DNA of 64,000 nt from Oscillospiraceae bacterium (lineage in GTDB: Bacteria; Bacillota; Clostridia; Oscillospirales; Ruminococcaceae), in the NCBI GenBank assembly GCA_017847885.1, contig JAGAUA010000044.1, positions 124,001-188,000 on the forward strand, given 5' to 3'. The stretch's first letter is position 1, and every line of letters begins with the position of its first letter. The notes below the pieces were generated by a model. The model saw nothing but the letters and a program-made list of their open reading frames with translations. It had not been told where the DNA came from and ran no database searches. The position numbers were made by a program, and so were the translations under genes. Positions 39,958 to 47,759 of this stretch are shown here, in pieces.

Positions 39958-40914
39958 ATGAACAGGGACAAAAACAATATCGAAGATATGACCCAAAAAT
40001 ATAAAGAAGAAATGATGCGGCTTTACAGCAAGAACCGCCGTGCCGCACCGCCTGCACCCCCTATGACAGAAACACCCAAGCCTGCGGCAAGCGCTGTTCC
40101 CCGTACACCAAGCGCGCCGCCCGTTCCGCCCGAAACCCAAATGCGGCAAACCGTCCCCCCTATGACGGAAACGCCCAAGCCCGTGACGGAAAGCGCTGCT
40201 CCCCGTACACCGAGTATGCCGTCCGTTCCGCCCGAAATGCAGATGGGGCAAGCCGCGCCGCAAATGCCCGACCTTTCCCATCCGCCCATGCCCAAGATAC
40301 CGCGAGATTATGATACGGGAAACCGTATGCCGCAAAGGGATACTTCCCCGACCGCACGTTTCCGTCCCGTCGAGACCGAGGAACACACCCAAGGAAACTA
40401 TGACTTCCCCCTGCCCCCTGCTGCCATTGCCGAGGAAGAAGCGGAGCAGGAACGTATCGCCACCGAATACCCTACCGAAAGCACCGACTTTGAGACCCTT
40501 TATGACGAGTCCGACGGCACCAATCCCCCTCCGAGTCAGCTGACGGGCAAGGGCTATCTCAAGGTTGAGGTCACAACGGGCGACGGGGCAATACCCGTTG
40601 AAAACGCCGCAGTTGTCGTAACCGAAAGAATAAACGGCATGGACTCGCTGATAAGCATGATGGTCACCAACAGAAACGGCGAAACGGACGTCATTCCGCT
40701 GCCTGCGCCGCCACAATCTCTTTCGGAGTCGGCAAATCCCTCGGAAAAGCCTTACAGTGAGTACAACATAAGCGTGTACAAACGTGGATTTTTTTCCGTG
40801 CCGCAGCTGACCGTGCCGATTTTCGATACCGTCAAATCCATTCAGCCCGTTGCGCTTATTCCCCTTGCAGAGTTTGAGATGCAGGGCACGGAACGTCCCA
40901 TGACCGAACAATGA
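39958..40914 (+). CDS. Proline-rich protein with C-terminal carboxypeptidase-regulatory-like domain
   Basis: 318 residues. After a short helix (MTQKYKEEMMRLYSKN) comes a Pro-rich region with at least two imperfect repeats (PPMTETPKP ... PRTPSxPxVPPExQM). An acidic stretch follows, then a beta-sandwich domain from about residue 195 (GYLKVEVTTGDGAIPVENAAVVV) resembling carboxypeptidase-regulatory/CNA-B-like folds, as at the N-terminus of SleC-type cortex enzymes. No signal peptide. SD GGAGG is 6 bases upstream. Sixteen bases before a SpoIID-like/peptidoglycan-binding gene, so probably part of a spore-cortex or wall module. Confidence 0.7.
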   Translation: MNRDKNNIEDMTQKYKEEMMRLYSKNRRAAPPAPPMTETPKPAASAVPRTPSAPPVPPETQMRQTVPPMTETPKPVTESAAPRTPSMPSVPPEMQMGQAAPQMPDLSHPPMPKIPRDYDTGNRMPQRDTSPTARFRPVETEEHTQGNYDFPLPPAAIAEEEAEQERIATEYPTESTDFETLYDESDGTNPPPSQLTGKGYLKVEVTTGDGAIPVENAAVVVTERINGMDSLISMMVTNRNGETDVIPLPAPPQSLSESANPSEKPYSEYNISVYKRGFFSVPQLTVPIFDTVKSIQPVALIPLAEFEMQGTERPMTEQ

Positions 40915-40930
40915 AAGGATTGATATAACT

Positions 40931-42331
40931 ATGCCCACAGGTACACCCTTTATACCCGAAAACATAACCGTTCACCTCGGGCGTCCCGACAATCCAAACG
41001 CGCGGAACGTGACCGTCAGCTTTCCCGAATATATCAAAAACGTTGCCTCAAGCGAGCTTTACCCCACATGGCCGGAAAGCGCGCTGCGTGCCAATATTTA
41101 CGCAATTATTTCCTACACCCTCAACCGCGTCTACACCGAATGGTATCGCTCCCAAGGCTATGATTTCGACATCACCAACTCAACCGCCTTTGACCAGTCC
41201 TTTGTCGAAAACCGCGACATTTTCGAGCCGATAAGCCGTATCGTGGACGACATTTTCAACAATTACATAGTCCGTCAGGGAAGCATTGAGCCGCTTTATG
41301 CGGTATACTGCGACGGCGTTGAGGTGCAATGCAACGGTCTGTATCAATGGGGCAGCGTTGACCTTGCAGAGCAGGGCTACGTGCCTTACGATATCCTTAC
41401 CTATTATTACGGAGATGACATCAATATCGTGGACAACGCACCTATCCAGCCGAATATCCCGACCTACCCCGGCACGCCGCTTCAGCTCGGCTCAACGGGA
41501 AGCGATGTAAACCGTCTGCAAGTCCAGCTTAACCGCATTTCCTCCAACTACCCTGCCATACCGAAAATTTACCCCGTAAACGTAACCTTCGACAAAAGCA
41601 TGGAAAATTCGGTCAAGGAGTTTCAGCGTATATTCAATCTTCCGCCCACGGGCATTGTTGATAAGTCAACGTGGTACAAGATAAACTATATTTATACCAG
41701 CGTGAAAAAGCTTGCCGACTTAGGCTCAGAGGGGCTTACCCTTGAGGAGACTCCCGTGCAGTTTGCACCCGTTACCGAAATCGGCGCAACGGGTCTGCCT
41801 ACCCAGTATATCCAGTATTACCTTGCTGTCATCGGCGCATACTACAAGGACGTTCTTCCCGTGGAAAGAACAGGGGTATACGATGAACAGACGGCGAATT
41901 CCGTCCGCTCCTTCCAGCAGGTCTACGGTCTGCCCGTTACGGGAACGGTGGACGCTGCAACATGGAACGACCTTTACCGCGCATATGCAGGCATCGTGGA
42001 GAACGTACCCATAGATATAAACGCGCCCAACGCCGTGCTTTTCCCCGGAACAGTTCTTGCCGAGGGCATGACAAACAGCTATGTAAAGGTATTGCAGGAA
42101 TGGCTTACTTACATTCATCAGACCTATCCCGAGATACCCGAGGTCAGCGCAACGGGGTACTTCGGACCCGTGACCCGAAATGCGGTAATCGCCTTTCAGC
42201 GGCGGTTCGGTCTGCCCGTAACGGGAGTTGTGGCTCCCGCACTCTGGAGCGCTATCTCCGATGTATATTCCGATTTGCGCTTCGGATACAGAAAACAGCC
42301 GGGGCAGTATCCCGGCTATATCATAGAATAG
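40931..42331 (+). CDS. SpoIID-like domain protein with three peptidoglycan-binding domains
   Basis: 466 residues. The N-terminal region (ELYPTWPESALRANIYAIIS ... YDFDITNSTAFDQSF) matches the SpoIID-like domain of clostridial SleC-type cortex-lytic proteins. Three PG_binding_1 domains follow, at about residues 185-255, 285-350 and 378-445. Each ends in a LPxTGxVxxxTW-type motif (for example YGLPVTGTVDAATWNDL). No catalytic transglycosylase domain and no signal peptide are evident. A cytosolic/mother-cell protein binding spore cortex is a reasonable inference. SD AAAGGA is 11 bases upstream. Confidence 0.78.
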   Translation: MPTGTPFIPENITVHLGRPDNPNARNVTVSFPEYIKNVASSELYPTWPESALRANIYAIISYTLNRVYTEWYRSQGYDFDITNSTAFDQSFVENRDIFEPISRIVDDIFNNYIVRQGSIEPLYAVYCDGVEVQCNGLYQWGSVDLAEQGYVPYDILTYYYGDDINIVDNAPIQPNIPTYPGTPLQLGSTGSDVNRLQVQLNRISSNYPAIPKIYPVNVTFDKSMENSVKEFQRIFNLPPTGIVDKSTWYKINYIYTSVKKLADLGSEGLTLEETPVQFAPVTEIGATGLPTQYIQYYLAVIGAYYKDVLPVERTGVYDEQTANSVRSFQQVYGLPVTGTVDAATWNDLYRAYAGIVENVPIDINAPNAVLFPGTVLAEGMTNSYVKVLQEWLTYIHQTYPEIPEVSATGYFGPVTRNAVIAFQRRFGLPVTGVVAPALWSAISDVYSDLRFGYRKQPGQYPGYIIE

Positions 42332-42344
42332 GAGGAAGCCGCCA

Positions 42345-42908
42345 ATGGCATATACGGAAAACGATCTTCAAGAACACATATCGGAGCTTCAACAGTATCT
42401 CCGCACCATATCCCGTTCAAACAGCAGCATACCGACCATCGTCCCAAACGGTATATACGACCCCCTTACCGAGGAGGCGGTACGGCGTTTTCAGCAGGAC
42501 TACGGGCTTCCCGTAACGGGAAAGGTGGACAATGCAACATGGGATAAGATTTATGAGGTCTACCGAAGCGTGCAGGAATTTTACGAGGATATCGCGGCAA
42601 TACTTCCCGTCCCCAGCGCCGAGCAAAGCAATATGAGGGAAGGCTATTCAGGCTTTGCGGTGTATATCCTGCAAGCCATGCTCAACACGATATCTTCCTT
42701 TTACGGCAATCTTAAGGATATAGAGATAAGCGGCAAATACGGCAAGGAGACCGCCGAGGCAGTTGCTGATCTGCAGGATATAATCGGTCAGCCGCGGACG
42801 GGAGCGGTGGACTTCCGCACATGGAACAGGATTGCGCAGCTTTATAATTATCACGCAGGTCTGGACGCGGAAAACAACGGAAATCAACAAAAAATATCGG
42901 GCGGATAA
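42345..42908 (+). CDS. Peptidoglycan-binding protein (two PG_binding_1 domains)
   Basis: 187 residues composed of two peptidoglycan-binding domains (about 5-68 and 95-160), each with the GLPVTGKVDNATWDKI or GQPRTGAVDFRTWNRI signature. It has no catalytic domain and no signal peptide. SD AGGAGG is 9 bases before the ATG, and it follows the SpoIID-like gene by 13 bases, so it is the third gene of the module. The last three residues and the TAA stop lie inside a REP-like palindrome, so the natural C-terminus may have been replaced. Confidence 0.82.
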   Translation: MAYTENDLQEHISELQQYLRTISRSNSSIPTIVPNGIYDPLTEEAVRRFQQDYGLPVTGKVDNATWDKIYEVYRSVQEFYEDIAAILPVPSAEQSNMREGYSGFAVYILQAMLNTISSFYGNLKDIEISGKYGKETAEAVADLQDIIGQPRTGAVDFRTWNRIAQLYNYHAGLDAENNGNQQKISGG

Positions 42909-42921
42909 TATCCGCCCCTAC
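42899..42921. repeat. Single GC-rich palindrome (REP-like), copy 6
   Basis: One unit of type B, GGGCGGATAATATCCGCCCC then TAC, without an inverted partner. The TAA inside it (42906-42908) is the stop codon of the peptidoglycan-binding gene. Confidence 0.9.
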
Positions 42922-42927
42922 AAAAAT

Positions 42928-42970
42928 AACAAAATGGTATCGGAAATTTTGCCCGATACCATTTTGTTTT
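42928..42970. terminator. Bidirectional terminator between the peptidoglycan-binding gene and trmB
   Basis: Perfect 13-base arms AAAATGGTATCGG (42931-42943) and CCGATACCATTTT (42953-42965) with A/T tracts outside; lies between convergent genes. Confidence 0.9.
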
Positions 42971-42971
42971 A

Positions 42972-43628
42972 TCAATTTTTTTCGGCAATGAGGAACTTTA
43001 TTTTTTTGCCCTCATCGGTAAACATCTTCTCATGCTCGGTAACAAGGTTGTCGGGGTAATCGCTTGCATGGAGGTCACGGGTGAGGTACTTCACGGTGAA
43101 ATTTGCCTCCTTGAAGTAATCCAGCGACTCCTCGAAAAGCTCGTCGTCGTCCGTTTTGAAGTGTATCTCGCCGCCGTCCTTCAAAAATACCCTGTACTGC
43201 TCAAGCTGGCGCGTATGGGTAAGGCGGCGCTTGTTGTGCTTGTCCTTGGGCCACGGGTTGCAGAAGTTGATGTACAGCCTGTCAACCCGGTCGTTCTCAT
43301 CAAAGGAGGTAAGTATCTTTTCTATATTCTGGGAGACAAGCTTTAGGTTTGTGACCTCCTTGCCCGCTTCCTCAAAAGCCTTTTCAACATTTCTTCTCGC
43401 AACGCCCAGCATATCGCTCTTGATGTCCATTGCAAGCCAATTTATGTCGGGATATTTCAGCGCCGCCTGCGCCGCAAAGCCGCCCTTTCCACAGCCAAGC
43501 TCGGCGTAAAGGGGCTTATCGTTACCGAAAACCGTGTTCCACTTTCCCTTGTATTCCTCCGCGTGCTCGATATAGTATGGGCATACCGCCAGCTCGGGAC
43601 GCGCCCATTTCTTTCGTCTTATTCTCAT
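42972..43628 (-). CDS. trmB: tRNA (guanine-N7-)-methyltransferase
   Basis: Methylates G46 of tRNAs with S-adenosylmethionine. 218 residues with ELGCGKGGF (SAM site), AMDIKSDML, the family signature [16 protein letters not shown], and [21 protein letters not shown] is 6 bases before the ATG, and a promoter lies at 43672-43700. It is convergent with the peptidoglycan-binding module and divergent from pyrE. Confidence 0.95.
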   Translation of the reverse strand: MRIRRKKWARPELAVCPYYIEHAEEYKGKWNTVFGNDKPLYAELGCGKGGFAAQAALKYPDINWLAMDIKSDMLGVARRNVEKAFEEAGKEVTNLKLVSQNIEKILTSFDENDRVDRLYINFCNPWPKDKHNKRRLTHTRQLEQYRVFLKDGGEIHFKTDDDELFEESLDYFKEANFTVKYLTRDLHASDYPDNLVTEHEKMFTDEGKKIKFLIAEKN

Positions 43629-43671
43629 ACAAATCCCTTTCCGTATAATTTTTTGGTATCTTACAAACTAT

Positions 43672-43700
43672 ATTGTAGCATATTGCAATAAAAAATGCAA
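43672..43700 (-). promoter_or_regulatory. Promoter of trmB
   Basis: Minus strand: TTGCAT (43700-43695), 17-base spacer, TACAAT (43677-43672). Confidence 0.7.
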
Positions 43701-43722
43701 TTTTTTTATATGAAATATAGTG

Positions 43723-43751
43723 TTGATTTTGCTAATTAAATGTGATATAAT
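43723..43751 (+). promoter_or_regulatory. Promoter of the pyrE leader
   Basis: TTGATT (43723-43728), 17-base spacer ending TGTGA, TATAAT (43746-43751); extended -10. Start near 43758, giving a leader of about 134 bases before pyrE. Confidence 0.8.
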
Positions 43752-43789
43752 TTAATTGTATCTATGAAAATTGTATGAAGGAGTATAAA

Positions 43790-43871
43790 CTTGAAAATCA
43801 CAGATTTTCAAGCTGCGAGTTTTGTTTTTCGGACTTTTGTCCGAAATTTTCTTACGAAAACCACAAAACTC
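43790..43871 (+). promoter_or_regulatory. Structured U-rich leader of pyrE (candidate attenuator)
   Basis: Three nested or adjacent stems are visible. The first is 43790-43799 with 43803-43812 (10 bp, perfect, contains the leader-peptide start codon). The second is 43827-43834 with 43839-43846 (8 bp, followed by TTTT). An outer stem pairs 43817-43824 with 43864-43871 (8 bp). The middle stem plus U tract resembles a weak intrinsic terminator. No PyrR-binding consensus was recognised. Confidence 0.55.
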
Positions 43872-43889
43872 AGAAAGGATGATAATTAA
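43791..43889 (+). CDS. Putative leader peptide upstream of pyrE (32 aa)
   Basis: Short reading frame starting TTG at 43791, with a near-ideal SD (AAGGAG, 43778-43783) 7 bases upstream. It encodes MKITDFQAASFVFRTFVRNF followed by 12 mostly polar residues. Five of 32 codons are UUU Phe. The TAA ends 2 bases before the pyrE ATG, and the pyrE SD (GAAAGGA) lies inside its last codons, so translation of the two should be coupled. It is too short for ordinary gene calling. Whether the peptide or only the act of translation matters is unknown. Confidence 0.6.
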   Translation: MKITDFQAASFVFRTFVRNFLTKTTKLRKDDN

Positions 43890-43891
43890 TA

Positions 43892-44545
43892 ATGGGTTAC
43901 AAACAGGATTTTATCAAGTTTATGGTCGACAGCGGCGTTCTGACATTCGGAGAGTTTACACTTAAAAGCGGCAGAATTTCTCCTTATTTTATGAATTCCG
44001 GTAATTACAACACAGGCGCTCAGCTTGCAAAGCTTGGCGAATTTTATGCAGAGTGTATTCACAATAACGGAATTGAATTTGAAACCCTTTTCGGTCCTGC
44101 ATACAAGGGTATCCCTCTTGCAGTTGCAACAGCAACCGCTCTTTTCAATAAATTCGGAATTGATGTAAATTATTCCTTTGACCGAAAGGAAGCAAAAGAC
44201 CACGGCGAGGGCGGCATGATAGTAGGCAAGCAGCTTACCAACGGAGAAAAGGTTGTAATAATCGAAGACGTTATGACCTCGGGCAAGGCTCTCAGAGAGG
44301 TTTTGCCAAAGCTCAAGGCGGCGGCTGATGTTGATGTTGCAGGCATGGTAATTCAGGTTGACCGTATGGAAAAAGGTCTTAACACAGACAAGTCTGCTGT
44401 TCAGGAAGTCAGCAGCGAATTCGGAATTAATATTTATTCCATTGTAAATATTAACGATATTATCGAAGCAATTGAAAATGATGTTATTCCCGGTAAGGAA
44501 TACCTTGATAAAATGAAGGAATACCGCAAGGTTTACGGCGTTTGA
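43892..44545 (+). CDS. pyrE: Orotate phosphoribosyltransferase
   Basis: Converts orotate and PRPP to orotidine 5'-phosphate in pyrimidine synthesis. 217 residues with FTLKSGRISPYFMNSG, the pocket motif GPAYKGIPLA, the flexible-loop region FDRKEAKDHGEGG, and the PRPP motif VVIIEDVMTSGKAL. No other pyr genes are adjacent. It is preceded by its own promoter and the leader described above, which suggests individual regulation. A GC-rich hairpin (44556-44579) follows the stop. Confidence 0.95.
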   Translation: MGYKQDFIKFMVDSGVLTFGEFTLKSGRISPYFMNSGNYNTGAQLAKLGEFYAECIHNNGIEFETLFGPAYKGIPLAVATATALFNKFGIDVNYSFDRKEAKDHGEGGMIVGKQLTNGEKVVIIEDVMTSGKALREVLPKLKAAADVDVAGMVIQVDRMEKGLNTDKSAVQEVSSEFGINIYSIVNINDIIEAIENDVIPGKEYLDKMKEYRKVYGV

Positions 44546-44555
44546 GTTCCTATAT

Positions 44556-44579
44556 GCCCGTTCACAGCGGCGAACGGGC
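44556..44579 (+). terminator. Hairpin after pyrE, possible terminator
   Basis: GCCCGTTC (44556-44563) pairs with GAACGGGC (44572-44579), but A's rather than T's follow. Weak evidence for termination. Confidence 0.35.
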
Positions 44580-44634
44580 GGGCATAAAAATTATAAAACA
44601 AACTACAAAAAGCCGCTGAGAAACGGAGCATACA

Positions 44635-46161
44635 ATGAGTGTCGTTTTTGATTTGACGGTTACCGGTCCCGAAATACTTGACGCGGTAATATTTATGGAG
44701 AAATCCCCTGCATATGCGGCGTTTAAAGAGGAGATCGTGAAGATCATCGCTGATTTCAACAAAACCGCAAAATTCGGTCAGAATGTTGAGATCGACGTGA
44801 AAAATCTGGTGGATTCCTCCTCCGACGCGGTAAAAAATATGCACCGCGCATTCCTTATCTGGACTTTCCATGAGGATCTTCAGGGCAAGGTCAAGGAGCC
44901 TAAGTACAACACCTACCTCAAGCTTTTCTTCAAGGGTCAGGAGAAGCAGCTGGTCGCTCTTAACGGCGGCAGCAAATCCATAAGCCCTGCCGACACAGCT
45001 GCGCTCAAGAATAAATTCATTGAGGAGATCGGCAAAAATTCCGACCTTTTCAACAGCCTTAAAGAATTCTTTGCAGGCTATGTTTACGGCTACTTCTTCA
45101 ACTACCTCACCGAACAGACCGTGATGAAGGATTACGCGGAATTTCTGGTATGCCTCGGCATCATGTCAAACAAGATCACCACAAGCGAGACTGCAAAGCA
45201 GAAGATACTGCCGAAAATGGCTTTGCTGCTCAACAATGACCGTTTCAAATACATAAGCGGCGAGATCCCACTCAGCGTAATGATGGAACAGGTTTACGAC
45301 CGTTTCTCCTTTACAGACCTCAGCCCCGAGGAGGACAAAACTCTCCGTGCTTCACTCGAACAGTGCGTTATCGACAATTACAGCTACAACGAGGCTGACG
45401 GACTTATCAACGACGACGTTATGGTCACCGTTATGAGCAAGTTCAACAAGGAATATGTCTGCGCAGGAGATTTTGCCGAGGACCTTCAGAAGAACACCTT
45501 TGACGGCACGCGCACATTCCTTGACGGTGACAAAAACGACGCAGGCGAATTTACCGTTGAGCGCGTGACAAAAATCGTTTCGGACAAGTGCGCTGAAAAC
45601 CATGACAGTTACTATGCTTCGGGACGCGAGCCCGTGCTTGAATTCGGTCTCAGCGCAGACTTGAAGGGCTATAAGTATCCCCTCGTTTACAAAGACGGCG
45701 CTGATTTCTGGTTCACCGACATTTACAAGGTTATCCTTGCACCTGCCTGCGACAAGGCTATTTACGTTGATGTTGAAGAAAGCGACCTGCCGCTGAGTAT
45801 GTTCCCATTTGCAGGACCCGCTCTCGAAACCAACATTATCCGCGTTCTCGGCAGCCTCGAATCAAACGGCTACACTATCCGTTCCGACAAGAGAAATGTA
45901 CTTGTTGAGATCAACGCTCTCCCCGAATCAAAGAAGCTTTCCGACGACGACAAGAAGATGATGGCTCTCGAAAAGCTGCTGTACGTCATTTCCGGCAGCA
46001 TGGACGCTGTTTCTTACAAAAAGCTTCTTGACGAGAACGTATTCGGCACAAAGCTTTACGAGGACTATATCCGCTATCGTATGGACTGTATGTTCTCCAA
46101 GGGCATGAAGAGCATGGAGGCAAAGAAAACTCTGCTTGACGAGCTTAACAAAATAAGCTGA
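44635..46161 (+). CDS. Protein of unknown function (508 aa)
   Basis: Large soluble-looking protein with no signal peptide, transmembrane helix or motif I recognise. It is rich in Asp, Lys and aromatic residues and appears mixed alpha/beta with helical C-terminal repeats (SKKLSDDDKKMMALEKLLYVIS; MKSMEAKKTLLDELNKIS). SD CGGAG is 6 bases before the ATG. Codon use resembles the neighbouring housekeeping genes, so it looks like an expressed resident gene. It stands between pyrE and the ECF sigma operon and ends at its own terminator. Confidence 0.7.
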   Translation: MSVVFDLTVTGPEILDAVIFMEKSPAYAAFKEEIVKIIADFNKTAKFGQNVEIDVKNLVDSSSDAVKNMHRAFLIWTFHEDLQGKVKEPKYNTYLKLFFKGQEKQLVALNGGSKSISPADTAALKNKFIEEIGKNSDLFNSLKEFFAGYVYGYFFNYLTEQTVMKDYAEFLVCLGIMSNKITTSETAKQKILPKMALLLNNDRFKYISGEIPLSVMMEQVYDRFSFTDLSPEEDKTLRASLEQCVIDNYSYNEADGLINDDVMVTVMSKFNKEYVCAGDFAEDLQKNTFDGTRTFLDGDKNDAGEFTVERVTKIVSDKCAENHDSYYASGREPVLEFGLSADLKGYKYPLVYKDGADFWFTDIYKVILAPACDKAIYVDVEESDLPLSMFPFAGPALETNIIRVLGSLESNGYTIRSDKRNVLVEINALPESKKLSDDDKKMMALEKLLYVISGSMDAVSYKKLLDENVFGTKLYEDYIRYRMDCMFSKGMKSMEAKKTLLDELNKIS

Positions 46162-46178
46162 TAAATATGCTCCTATCG

Positions 46179-46211
46179 GGCGCATTCGGTAAAACGGATG
46201 CGCCTATTTTG
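46179..46211 (+). terminator. Intrinsic terminator after the 508-aa gene
   Basis: Stem GGCGCAT(T)CG / CG(G)ATGCGCC followed by TATTTTGTT. Confidence 0.75.
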
Positions 46212-46307
46212 TTACTATGAACAAAAATTTTATGCAATATTTGTGCATAATTTCACCATAAAAACACATATCCCAAACAGTATATTAATCAAAGGGGTGA
46301 GAACGGT

Positions 46308-46862
46308 ATGACTGACAGACAGTTTGAGCGCCGTATCGCAATGATACAGCAAGGCGACAAACAGGGTCTGAGGGAAATTTACGACGAATACGGAAAAACG
46401 ATCTACCAATGCGTTTTTCAGATCCTGCATAATCCGCAGGACGCTGAGGATATTACGTCGGAATTCTTTTTAAAGCTGTGGAAGGTTGCCGATACATACT
46501 GCTTCGGAGGCAAGCATAAGCGCTGGCTTGTTACGATAGCAAGAAATATGGCGCTGGATCTGCTGAAAAAGCAGAAGCATGAACAGCTAACCCTGAATGA
46601 GGATACTGAGGAAGGCGCGGCAATCGAGCCTGCCGACAGCGTATCCACCGAAAATACCGTTGTAGAGAAAATGGCGGTGACAGAAGCTCTTGAACGGCTT
46701 GATGAAAGCGAGAGGGAGATCGTGAACATGAAGATCCTCGCTGACATGACCTTCAAGGACATTGCCGCAGTTCTCGGAAAGCCGCTTGGAACCGTTACAT
46801 GGAAGTACCGAAACGCGATCTCCAAGCTGAGAAAAATCGTCGGGGAGGTGCAGTCCGTATGA
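46308..46862 (+). CDS. ECF-type RNA polymerase sigma factor
   Basis: 184 residues. Region 2 (YDEYGKTIYQCVFQILHNPQDAEDITSEFFLKLW) and region 4 (LERLDESEREIVNMKILADMTFKDIAAVLGKPLGTVTWKY) are clear; region 3 is absent, as in ECF sigma factors. SD AAAGGGGTGAG precedes the ATG. The downstream gene overlaps by 4 bases and encodes a membrane protein in the anti-sigma position. It probably directs transcription of this operon and other envelope genes. No consensus housekeeping promoter is visible upstream, which would fit autoregulation. Confidence 0.9.
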   Translation: MTDRQFERRIAMIQQGDKQGLREIYDEYGKTIYQCVFQILHNPQDAEDITSEFFLKLWKVADTYCFGGKHKRWLVTIARNMALDLLKKQKHEQLTLNEDTEEGAAIEPADSVSTENTVVEKMAVTEALERLDESEREIVNMKILADMTFKDIAAVLGKPLGTVTWKYRNAISKLRKIVGEVQSV

Positions 46863-47743
46863 CGGAGAAGAAGTTGAAGGAGATCTATAAGGCTCATGCA
46901 GAGAATACTGCGCCCGACATGGACGCTCTCTGGGAGAAAATCGAAAGCGGCCTTGAGGAAAAATCCGAGTCGGGTGTTACCTCAAAGCCGATACGCAGAA
47001 AAATCAGCATGACCAAGACTGCGGCGCTTACCGCAGCGTGTATCGCGGCGCTGATTATCGTGCCTGTGACGGTGAGAAATCTCGACATTTCAAAGGAAGA
47101 CATGACAACCGCAATGAACAGCGAAAATTACGCAGGAATTCAGGCGGACGGTGCGGCAGAAAACGCTGCTCCCGAGCAGGATCTCGCTTCGGAAGAAGCG
47201 GCAGCGGCTGCCGACGAAACGAGCGATATGCAGACCGTTTACTATGAGGAGCTTTCTCTTGCACCTGCTCCGCAGCAGCAGTATACCCCAGAAGCGCCAA
47301 CATCGGGCGACGATTTCTTCGTTGAGGAAAACGTTCTTATCCAGACGGACATTATCGTGAACGCTTGCATTGACAGGGTTTACAGCAGGGGCAGCGGCTC
47401 GGTCTGCTACGAAATTACCGCGGAAAATTCCGAAACAAACGAGACGGAAAGCATTGTTATCGAAAGCGCAACGCCTTATGTAATGCTTGAAAACCGCAGC
47501 TACGTGCTTCCGCTGAAAAATGACGGAGACGGCTACTCCCTTGTTTTCGAGAACGCCCCCCAAATCGAGCGCACTCTTGACGGCGGACTGATTTTCCACA
47601 ACGGTTGGCAGACACTTGATGTTGACTCCGCCGATGTTATTTACCCACAAGGCAAGGTCGACGATTTCTTCTACGACCGAATGAAATTTTCCTATGCGGA
47701 CGTGAGCGACCTTGTTGCAAAATGGCATGAGCTTAAAGACTGA
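46859..47743 (+). CDS. Probable membrane anti-sigma factor
   Basis: 294 residues. A cytosolic N-terminus (TEKKLKEIYKAHAENTAPDMDALWEKIE) is followed by one transmembrane helix (TAALTAACIAALIIVPVTV), an Ala/Glu-rich spacer, and an extracytoplasmic beta domain with a YVLPLKNDGDGYSLVFEN motif. No zinc-binding HxxxCxxC motif is present, so it is not a ZAS-type factor. The ATG overlaps the sigma stop (ATGA). A longer in-frame start at 46799 lies within the sigma gene and is rejected. The role is inferred from position and topology. Confidence 0.78.
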   Translation: MTEKKLKEIYKAHAENTAPDMDALWEKIESGLEEKSESGVTSKPIRRKISMTKTAALTAACIAALIIVPVTVRNLDISKEDMTTAMNSENYAGIQADGAAENAAPEQDLASEEAAAAADETSDMQTVYYEELSLAPAPQQQYTPEAPTSGDDFFVEENVLIQTDIIVNACIDRVYSRGSGSVCYEITAENSETNETESIVIESATPYVMLENRSYVLPLKNDGDGYSLVFENAPQIERTLDGGLIFHNGWQTLDVDSADVIYPQGKVDDFFYDRMKFSYADVSDLVAKWHELKD

Positions 47744-47759
47744 CGAAAGGACAAATATT

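Noticed and set aside
39928..40965. 345-codon minus-strand frame opposite the proline-rich gene
   Set aside because: Gly/Arg/His-rich reverse reading of a Pro-rich coding region; the plus-strand gene has a good SD and operon context.
47120..47300. Possible frameshift or fusion in the anti-sigma gene (Ala/Glu-rich stretch)
   Set aside because: The frame is continuous and the stretch is an ordinary low-complexity linker after the membrane helix.
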